Below are positions 6,012 through 11,837 of a stretch of 11,837 nucleotides of DNA, piece by piece. Under the pieces are notes generated by a model. It saw nothing but the letters and a program-made list of their open reading frames with translations, was not told where the DNA came from and did not search any database. Each line of letters begins with the position of its first letter. Within the stretch, counting starts at the first letter, position 1. A program made the position numbers and the translations under genes. Origin of the DNA: Lachnospiraceae bacterium UBA3386 (GTDB taxonomy: Bacteria > Bacillota > Clostridia > Lachnospirales > Lachnospiraceae); contig DEPS01000070.1 in assembly GCA_002358875.1 (NCBI GenBank), forward strand, positions 1-11,837, read 5' to 3'.

Positions 6012-6824
6012 ATGGCAAAGCATAAACGGGTGTGGAATGAAAGCCAATATCGCAGATATCTTGCCGAAGGTCGTGGACAGGGAACCATGGAGAACTATAA
6101 GCCGTGGGTACAGATCCAGGACTTTCCATCCAAGGGGATAGTTTCTCGCGTAAAAGGCAGAAAAACCGGCCGGGTGCACCATCTCATGTCGAATCTTGAA
6201 CTGGGTTTCTTTTATTTGTTGGATTGGTCTGAGATAACAATTGATATCAGGGAGCAGTATCCGCTGGATGATATCGCAGATGCCATTTCAGTTGCTGAAG
6301 AAGCGGGAATCAGGTATCCGTACGATAAATCCAGCGGATTTCCGTATGTCATGACCAGTGATTTCCTGATTACGAAGAATGACGGAATGGTTGCCAGGGC
6401 AGTGAAGCCGACTTCAGAATTGGAGAAGCCTCGTGTGAGAGAAAAACTCGAGATCGAACGCCGTTACTGGCAGCGCAGGGGCATCAGCTGGAAACTGGTG
6501 ACGGAAAAAGAAATCCCCCGTACAAAAGTCCGCAATATTGAATGGCTTTGCTCGGGCATGAGCGCGTATGAAGTAATAACAGATGAACGGCAGAGGGCGG
6601 ACTGTGCAGAATTTTTTATGGAACTATATGAAAACGGGGATGTGCCGGTGGTCATGATCCTTCAGCGGTTGGAACACGACTTTAAGCTGGGGGAAGGCAC
6701 AGGAATATCCGTATTCAAGATGCTCATATGTGAGAAGAAGATAACACTGAATCTGAATGAAGAAATCAATCTGACAAAGCCGGGAAAGCAGGAGTTTCAT
6801 GAGCAGCAGCATCCTTATCAATGA
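6012..6824 (+). CDS. tnsA: TnsA, Tn7-type transposon endonuclease (5'-strand cleavage)
   Basis: TnsA cuts the 5' ends of the transposon while TnsB cuts and joins the 3' ends, giving full excision. At 270 residues it is close to Tn7 TnsA (273). The N-terminal restriction-endonuclease-like fold carries the expected catalytic residues: Glu63 (SNLELGFF), Asp117 (TSDFLIT) and Lys132 (RAVKPTS). E63 and K132 have the same numbers as in Tn7 TnsA, where the Asp is 114. Other family marks are NYKPWVQIQDFPSKG near residue 30, RVHHLMSNLE and DIREQYPL. The C-terminal third (after about 170) would be the winged-helix domain that contacts TnsC. The start follows AAAGGCGGTG and the fifth TnsB-like repeat directly. 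The gene overlaps tnsB by 26 bp. No key residue is missing, so cut-and-paste transposition is expected. Confidence 0.95.
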   Translation: MAKHKRVWNESQYRRYLAEGRGQGTMENYKPWVQIQDFPSKGIVSRVKGRKTGRVHHLMSNLELGFFYLLDWSEITIDIREQYPLDDIADAISVAEEAGIRYPYDKSSGFPYVMTSDFLITKNDGMVARAVKPTSELEKPRVREKLEIERRYWQRRGISWKLVTEKEIPRTKVRNIEWLCSGMSAYEVITDERQRADCAEFFMELYENGDVPVVMILQRLEHDFKLGEGTGISVFKMLICEKKITLNLNEEINLTKPGKQEFHEQQHPYQ

Positions 6825-8931
6825 AGTGGTGGAGGATACCACGAAAAAAACCAGGTATCGTATCTTATGGGTCGCCCCTGACAGGAATAAGGGGTTCTGG
6901 ATGAGCCTTAATCCGGAAAAGATGCCGGAAGCGTTCTCACCAGACTGGTTACGGAAGGAATTGGAAAACCACTTATTCGAAAAGGTTGAAGACGCTGTTT
7001 TCAGCTGTATGGATGAAGCTGACGCTACCGATGCTTCAAAAGCACGAAGAGACGAACTCTGGGCAGCTTTGGGAGACATTCTGGAAAACGAGCCGGATAT
7101 ATATGACCGCCGGCTCAGGAAGGAGATGCTTCGCACTCCATCGGAGCAGCTCGGGACGTCTTACAATAATCTTTACCGATATTTAACAAGGTACTGGTCG
7201 AGAGGAAAAACGCCAAACGCATTTCTTCTGGATTACCGGAATTGTGGTGGAAAACGAAAAACCGGAGGTAAGAAGCAGGGAAGGCCGGCAGTTCATGAGG
7301 GTGGTTTTGGAAAGGTTCTTGAAGAAAAAGATACCCGGAATTTCCTGAAAGCGGTAAAGAAGTATTATCTGAAGAAGGAAAAGGCGACACTTATAAAAAC
7401 CTATGAGAAACTTCTGTCAGACAGCTACTCCGTGCCGGACCCTCAGAAGCCGGGACAGTTCAGGCTTCTTCCGCCAGACGAGATTCCTTCGATTCGCCAG
7501 TTCCGCTATTGGTTTGAAAAGACATTCGATATGAAAGCCATAAAGCAAAAAAGGGATGGGGATGTGAAGTTTGAACTGACCGGAAGGGCGATCACCGGCC
7601 GCTCGGATTACCAGCTGATGGGTCCGGGCGCAAGGTACCAGATCGACGCCACGGTCGGGGATATATATCTGGTCTCCCAGTTTGATCGGAAGGACATCAT
7701 CGGCCGGCCTGTCATGTATTTCGTTGTAGACAGTTACAGCCGCATTGTTACAGGAATGTATGTCGGCCTTGAGGGACCATCCTGGGCCGGGGCAATGATG
7801 GCGATCGAGAATGCTGCCAGTGACAAGGTTTCCTACTGCGCGGCGTATGGCATTACGATAACTGAAGATGAGTGGCCCTGCCATCATGTCCCGACGGCAA
7901 TCCTCGGGGACAGGGGGGAAATGGAGAGCCGTTTCGCGGACAACCTTGTAAAGATACTCGGGATCCGCATCGAAAACGCGCCTCCTTACAGGGCGGATAT
8001 GAAGGGCATCATAGAGCAGCATTTCCATACCATCAATACAAATGCGACGCCGTTCCTGCCCGGAAAGGTGCTTCCGGACATGAGCGAACGCGGCGGGCAT
8101 GACTACCGGCTGGACGCGAAACTGGATATCCGGCAGTTCACACAGATCATCATCCGTTGTGTCCTTTATTATAATAACAGCCACTACATGGATTATTATG
8201 AAAAGAATGAACAGATGATGGAACTTGGTGTAAACGCGATCCCGTTGGAGCTTTGGAACTTCGGGATACGTTACTGCTCCGGAAGCCTGCGGACAGTCCC
8301 GCGGGATGTGCTCCGCCAGGCACTGATGCCGGCTGATAAAGCCAGCATCACTGACCGGGGTGTGAAATACAAAGGGCTGTATTATTCCAGCGAAGAAGCG
8401 CTGGCCGGGCTCTGGTTTGAAAAGGCCAGGGCCAAAGGAACCTATAAAGCAAGGATTTCCTATGATCCGAGGGACATGGGTGCGATCCTTGTGGAGGATC
8501 CCGTCAGTAAAGAAATGATCCGGTGCGAGCTGGTTGACTGGGAGTCCAAGTATGCCGGGAAACAGCAGGAAGAAGTCTGGTACGAACAGGAAAAGGAAAA
8601 ATCGCGCCGGAAAAAGCATACAGTGAAGGAAGCGGAAGCAAAAGTCAATCTCGGGAAACAGATCGAAGCGATCGTTGAATCCGCGGAAAAGATGGCAGAG
8701 ACGGACCGGCAGGCATCAAAAGCGGAACGCGTCCGGAACATCCGGGGAAACCGGAAAAGCGAACGTGACGAGATCCGGAAACAGGAAGCTTTTGTGGCGA
8801 AACGATCCGGCAGAGCCGGCAAAAAGCCGCCGGAAAGCTCACAGGAAGAAGAATTGTCCCCCATCATGAGGATGATCCAGGAACAGGTGGAGGAAGAGAT
8901 CAAAGATGATGCCCTTTACAGTAAACGCTGA
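6799..8931 (+). CDS. tnsB: TnsB, DDE (Mu/Tn7-type) transposase
   Basis: TnsB binds the end repeats and carries out 3'-end cleavage and strand transfer. The 710-residue product is near the Tn7 TnsB length (702). Its RNase H-fold core has Asp283 (YQIDATVGD), Asp371 (AILGDRGEM) and Glu406 (KGIIEQHF). The spacings (88 and 35) equal those in Tn7 TnsB (D273, D361, E396). Residues 1-230 would hold the DNA-binding domains that read the repeats; VPDPQKPGQFRLLPPDEIPS (about 213-232) leads into the core. A beta-barrel-like segment follows the core. The last 150 residues are Lys/Glu/Arg-rich and charged, and end in a short tail like the one that contacts TnsC in relatives. AGGAG lies 6 nt before the ATG, inside the end of tnsA. 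The gene overlaps tnsC by 26 bp. All catalytic residues are present. Confidence 0.96.
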   Translation: MSSSILINEVVEDTTKKTRYRILWVAPDRNKGFWMSLNPEKMPEAFSPDWLRKELENHLFEKVEDAVFSCMDEADATDASKARRDELWAALGDILENEPDIYDRRLRKEMLRTPSEQLGTSYNNLYRYLTRYWSRGKTPNAFLLDYRNCGGKRKTGGKKQGRPAVHEGGFGKVLEEKDTRNFLKAVKKYYLKKEKATLIKTYEKLLSDSYSVPDPQKPGQFRLLPPDEIPSIRQFRYWFEKTFDMKAIKQKRDGDVKFELTGRAITGRSDYQLMGPGARYQIDATVGDIYLVSQFDRKDIIGRPVMYFVVDSYSRIVTGMYVGLEGPSWAGAMMAIENAASDKVSYCAAYGITITEDEWPCHHVPTAILGDRGEMESRFADNLVKILGIRIENAPPYRADMKGIIEQHFHTINTNATPFLPGKVLPDMSERGGHDYRLDAKLDIRQFTQIIIRCVLYYNNSHYMDYYEKNEQMMELGVNAIPLELWNFGIRYCSGSLRTVPRDVLRQALMPADKASITDRGVKYKGLYYSSEEALAGLWFEKARAKGTYKARISYDPRDMGAILVEDPVSKEMIRCELVDWESKYAGKQQEEVWYEQEKEKSRRKKHTVKEAEAKVNLGKQIEAIVESAEKMAETDRQASKAERVRNIRGNRKSERDEIRKQEAFVAKRSGRAGKKPPESSQEEELSPIMRMIQEQVEEEIKDDALYSKR

Positions 8932-10441
8932 GTACCGGGAACAGGTGATCCCGGAATATCAGGGGAACCCTCTGATTGAAGCCCTTCCGGATATATGGTC
9001 CAGCGGGGAGGTCATAAACCTTCTGTCGCAGAAAGCGGCATACAACAATGGGGAACGGGAACTTGACGCGCAGTACAGGCTGCACTGCATCCACAGGCTG
9101 TTCCGTTATTTCCAGCCGCTTGAACAGCACATCGATATTGAACAGAGGATTTCCCGGAGCATCCGCCAGGGATACCTGGAACGGAATCCTCTTCTTGCTT
9201 CATATGCTACAGGGATGGCCGATGGCTACGCGGTCATGAAAGACAGGGGCTCCTATCAGATGCTGCAGGGAAGCAGGACGGCAGCGTCCGGATTTACGAT
9301 CATCGGCGTCTCCGGGGTCGGAAAAAGTACGGCAGTTGAAAAGATCCTTGCCATGTATCCCCAGAGAATTATTCACACCAGCTATCATGGGAAAATGCTT
9401 GCCATGACCCAGCTGGCATGGCTGAAGCTGGACTGCCCGCATGACGGTTCCCTGAAGCAGCTCTGCTATCAGTTTTTTCACGCGGTGGATCTGGCGGCCG
9501 GGACGGATTATTTCGCACAGTACACGAGGGGCAAGTATTCCCTCGAGATGCTCCTGATCATCATGACGCAGCTGGTCCGTCAGTTCCAGATCGGCATACT
9601 TGTCATCGACGAGATCCAGCACCTGAGCGAGGCCAAGGGCGGCGGATCAGACAAGATGCTGAACTTTTTCGTGACACTGGTCAATACCATTGGGCTGCCG
9701 GTCGTTCTGATCGGAACCATCAAAGCCATGTCGATCCTGCAGGGAGAGTTCCGTCAGGCGAGACGCGGAAGCGGCCAGGGAGACCTGATCTGGGACAGGA
9801 TGAAGAACGATGCGTCATGGCAGGTCTTTGTGAAATCCATGTGGAGGTATCAATGGACCAGGACCAGCGTCCCTTATACGGATGAGATGGTCGATGCGCT
9901 CTATGATGAAAGCCAGGGAATCATTGATATCGCGGTAAAGCTGTATGCGATAGTACAGATCGACGCGATCACCAAAGGGACGGAAGTGTTCACGGCTGCA
10001 GATATCCACCGGGCGGCAGACAGGAAGCTCGCATTGGTGAAGCCGATGCTGGATGCGCTCCGGAGCGGCGACCGGAAAAAGATACTGAAGTATGAGGACA
10101 TCGCGACGGTAAGTATTGAGGATTACCTGTCGGCATACAAGGCTATAAAGCCAGAAGTGCAAGAGAAAACGTCGGAGCAGAAGCTGACGGTTTTGGAGCA
10201 GACAGTGATCCGGCTGATGGAGATGGAGGTGGAGCCGGCAACGGCAAAACGGCTTGCAGGGAAGGTGATCGCGGGACATAAGAACCCGGTATCGGTCGGA
10301 ACGGCGTGTAAAGAGGCATACCGGCTTTATGTCATGGAAACCCCGGAAACACCTTCCCCGGAGATGGAGGATGACGTAAGAAATGCTGCCGGATATGATA
10401 TGATCAGGCAGAAAGGACTTGTGGATGAAACGGAGTGGTAG
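8906..10441 (+). CDS. tnsC: TnsC, AAA+ ATPase regulator of Tn7-like transposition
   Basis: TnsC polymerises on target DNA with ATP, links the target selector (TniQ/TnsD) to TnsA-TnsB and gives target immunity. The 511-residue product has Walker A GVSGVGKST at residues 134-142 and Walker B ILVIDEIQHL with Asp235-Glu236. VVLIGT about 35 residues later is a likely sensor-1 strand. An N-terminal extension of about 110 residues precedes the ATPase domain, and the C-terminal segment after about residue 380 is charged and variable, as in Tn7 TnsC (555 residues). Two ATG codons stand together at 8906 and 8909; GGAGG (8889-8893) precedes them, so either may be used. The gene begins inside tnsB and its stop is 2 bp before the preferred tniQ ATG, indicating coupled translation of one operon. 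Confidence 0.94.
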   Translation: MMPFTVNAEYREQVIPEYQGNPLIEALPDIWSSGEVINLLSQKAAYNNGERELDAQYRLHCIHRLFRYFQPLEQHIDIEQRISRSIRQGYLERNPLLASYATGMADGYAVMKDRGSYQMLQGSRTAASGFTIIGVSGVGKSTAVEKILAMYPQRIIHTSYHGKMLAMTQLAWLKLDCPHDGSLKQLCYQFFHAVDLAAGTDYFAQYTRGKYSLEMLLIIMTQLVRQFQIGILVIDEIQHLSEAKGGGSDKMLNFFVTLVNTIGLPVVLIGTIKAMSILQGEFRQARRGSGQGDLIWDRMKNDASWQVFVKSMWRYQWTRTSVPYTDEMVDALYDESQGIIDIAVKLYAIVQIDAITKGTEVFTAADIHRAADRKLALVKPMLDALRSGDRKKILKYEDIATVSIEDYLSAYKAIKPEVQEKTSEQKLTVLEQTVIRLMEMEVEPATAKRLAGKVIAGHKNPVSVGTACKEAYRLYVMETPETPSPEMEDDVRNAAGYDMIRQKGLVDETEW

Positions 10442-10443
10442 GC

Positions 10444-11730
10444 ATGGAAAGGCTCCATTTCTTTCCCTCCCCGTATCGGGATGAGTGTTTTTACAGTATC
10501 TTCGCCCGTTATTATGTAAGAAGCGGCTTCAGTTCTGCAAAAGAAGCATGCATGAAGTTTTTTGGATGTGACCAGTCCCTGCTCGCATCTACAGTGCTCC
10601 TGCCGCGAAAGCTGGAACGGATGGATTACTGGGTCGATCCTGCATGCGGTCTGACCTGCAGGGAACTGATCTGCCGTCACACTTCGTATCCTTATCAGTC
10701 TGTCGCCTACACTGACGATCTCTATCGGAAGATGGAGAAGATCATACAGGAAGGAGTTCCTGCATCAGGCATGTATCCGCTGGAACGGAGGATGATTGCG
10801 AAGCGCGGCGGCACTGGATTGGAACAATACCTCCGGTACTGCCCGGAATGCGTCCGGGAGGACATCTGTAAGTACGGGGAAACATACTGGCACCGCCTGC
10901 CACAGCTTCCTGGCGTGCAGTATTGTCCGGAACACGGCTGCCGGATTCGGGACAGTGCTGCTTCCATTGGAGAGCTACGGACGGGAATCTATCCGGCGTC
11001 ATACATGCTCAGGGATAAGGAAGAACCGTCTGAGGACCCAAAACTGCAGTTAAGGGACAGATATCTCAGGATCGCAAAAGACTCACAGTGGCTGTTGGAG
11101 CATGGGCGGGAGCTTGGAGGACAACCGAAGGTCAGCCGGAAATACCGACTGTTTCTGCAGCAACGGGGTTATGCGAACTTCTACGGGATCTGTGACAGGG
11201 ATGCCGTAAGGCATGATTTCCGAAGCTATTTCGGTGATGAACTGCTGAAAGACCTGTTTTATTACGCGGAAGATCCTCTTTATTGGCTTCGCTACATGCA
11301 GGAAAGCATCGGTTTTAACCTGAAACCGCTCCACCATGTGCTTCTCATGGAATTCTTCGCGGGATCCGCTGAAGCTTTTCTGAAAGAGGAGCTGAAGCCC
11401 GAGATTCCGTATGGTGCTGAATACGGTCCATGTATCAACAGGCTCTGTGGGAGATATCTGCAGGACACCGCGAAAAGAGTCCGCCTCAGTACAATGGGCC
11501 ATGAGATCTGGGCATGGTTTGAATGCCCGGACTGTGGTTTTCGTTACCGTAGAAGTGATCCGGCGCAGACTTTCGAAGAATATATACGGCATCCCTGTAT
11601 AACAGACCGCGGATTTCTGTACAGGGAAAAGCTTCACCAGTATCTGACGGAAACAACGCTTTCCAAAAGAGCGATTGCCCAAAGGCTTGGCGTAACCCCG
11701 GGGGTTGTCGCAAAGTATGAATGCGACTGA
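10444..11730 (+). CDS. tniQ: TnsD-like TniQ-family target-selection protein
   Basis: TniQ/TnsD proteins read the target site and recruit TnsC. The start at 10444 is chosen because GGAG (10432-10435) lies 8 nt upstream and the protein then opens with MERLHFFPSPYRDE, the usual family beginning; an upstream GTG at 10435 is in frame but overlaps that signal. Of 428 residues, 1-180 form the TniQ domain with zinc ligands C133-X2-C136, YWHR (H150) and CPEHGC (161-166). A second zinc-finger-like set follows (C330-X4-C335 and C361-X2-C364). A helix-turn-helix is at about 406-426 (SKRAIAQRLGVTPGVVAKYE). This architecture is TnsD-like rather than the short TniQ of type V-K CRISPR transposons. It is shorter than Tn7 TnsD (508) and stops right after the helix-turn-helix, so a shortened C-terminus is possible. 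Its position beside a sharply defined insertion suggests it recognises the peptidase-gene end. Confidence 0.9.
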   Translation: MERLHFFPSPYRDECFYSIFARYYVRSGFSSAKEACMKFFGCDQSLLASTVLLPRKLERMDYWVDPACGLTCRELICRHTSYPYQSVAYTDDLYRKMEKIIQEGVPASGMYPLERRMIAKRGGTGLEQYLRYCPECVREDICKYGETYWHRLPQLPGVQYCPEHGCRIRDSAASIGELRTGIYPASYMLRDKEEPSEDPKLQLRDRYLRIAKDSQWLLEHGRELGGQPKVSRKYRLFLQQRGYANFYGICDRDAVRHDFRSYFGDELLKDLFYYAEDPLYWLRYMQESIGFNLKPLHHVLLMEFFAGSAEAFLKEELKPEIPYGAEYGPCINRLCGRYLQDTAKRVRLSTMGHEIWAWFECPDCGFRYRRSDPAQTFEEYIRHPCITDRGFLYREKLHQYLTETTLSKRAIAQRLGVTPGVVAKYECD

Positions 11731-11766
11731 TCCCTTGGCGGCACCTTTTGGGTACACAAAACAAGC

Positions 11767-11791
11767 CCTTCCTTAAAAACAGGGAAGGTTT
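11767..11791 (+). terminator. Weak candidate terminator after tniQ
   Basis: CCTTCC (11767-11772) pairs with GGAAGG (11783-11788) around a 10-nt loop and is followed by only TTT. It lies about 40 bp after the tniQ stop, where an operon end is expected, but the short T-tract makes it weak. Confidence 0.35.
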
Positions 11792-11837
11792 ACAAATTGC
11801 AGCAGATATAGTACAATCAGCTACAGCAATCTGATCT

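Larger units (their letters stand above)
5861..11837 (+). mobile_element. Tn7-like transposon, tnsA-proximal end and core genes; far end outside the window
   Basis: The element begins with TGTCTGATTACAA. Tn7 ends begin with TGT and have ACAA at base 10, and the same holds here. Repeats resembling TnsB-binding sites follow, then tnsA, tnsB, tnsC and tniQ in the canonical order and direction, reading away from the end. In Tn7 the tnsA-proximal (right) end faces the 3' end of glmS; here it faces the 3' end of the peptidase gene, 7 bp after its stop. No opposite terminus (repeats in inverted orientation) is present up to 11837, so cargo and the distal end lie to the right. No tnsE, second tniQ or CRISPR-Cas gene is visible here. 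Confidence 0.93.

Noticed and set aside
7417..8619. 400-codon minus-strand ORF opposite tnsB
   Set aside because: It lies wholly within tnsB, which has complete motifs; its Phe/Pro/His/Arg-rich composition is typical of an antisense shadow, and no domain was recognised.
10435..10443. GTG start at 10435 for tniQ
   Set aside because: It overlaps the GGAG signal that correctly spaces the ATG at 10444, and the family begins at about that ATG.
11083..11757. 224-codon minus-strand ORF opposite tniQ
   Set aside because: It is opposite the zinc-finger and helix-turn-helix coding part of tniQ and has no recognisable domain; treated as a shadow.
11788..11837. Two TACAA-containing segments (11791 and 11812, 21 bp apart) as TnsB sites of the opposite transposon end
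   Set aside because: They match the end repeat only partly and are in direct, not inverted, orientation, so they cannot be the far terminus as they stand; no closing ACA end is seen.

Overview
The window comes from a low-to-mid-GC Gram-positive anaerobe, most likely a gut Clostridia/Lachnospiraceae-type bacterium. The reasons are a Firmicutes-type conjugation module (a VirB4-like ATPase plus an NlpC/P60 peptidase of the kind annotated as 'CD1108 family' in clostridial conjugative transposons), strong GGAGG ribosome binding sites and U-rich intrinsic terminators. Two mobile elements are nested. The outer one is a conjugative element (bases 1 to about 5860), and a Tn7-like transposon (5861 to beyond the right edge) is inserted in it.

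Layout. Bases 1-2403 are the VirB4-like transfer ATPase, which has no start codon in the window. Between it and the next transfer gene is an unusual stretch of about 750 bp. It holds a minus-strand, leaderless, barnase-like ribonuclease gene (2405-2800), a palindrome, and a strong plus-strand intrinsic terminator (3091-3123) only about 30 bp upstream of the next gene. The membrane-anchored cell-wall peptidase of the conjugation machinery follows (3154-5853). Seven bases after its stop codon the sequence changes to 5'-TGTCTGATTACAA, the terminus of a Tn7-like element. Five TnsB-site-like repeats follow (5867-5998), then tnsA, tnsB, tnsC and a TnsD-like tniQ (6012-11730), all on the plus strand and overlapping or abutting. 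The opposite transposon end and any cargo lie beyond the window.

How it works together. VirB4 and the peptidase would power conjugation and open the cell wall for it. TnsA and TnsB carry complete catalytic residues (TnsA E63/D117/K132; TnsB D283/D371/E406, with the same spacing as Tn7 TnsB), so cut-and-paste transposition is expected. TnsC would be the ATP-dependent regulator and the 428-residue TniQ the probable target selector.

The main hypothesis is that the 3' end of the conjugation peptidase gene is the attachment site of this Tn7-like element. Its tnsA-proximal end faces the 3' end of a conserved gene, just as Tn7 faces glmS. Here the landing gene belongs to a mobile element, so the transposon would use a conserved conjugation gene as its entry to horizontal transfer. 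The second unusual item is the antisense barnase-like gene, which has no signal peptide, no recognisable barstar, and an altered guanine-recognition loop.
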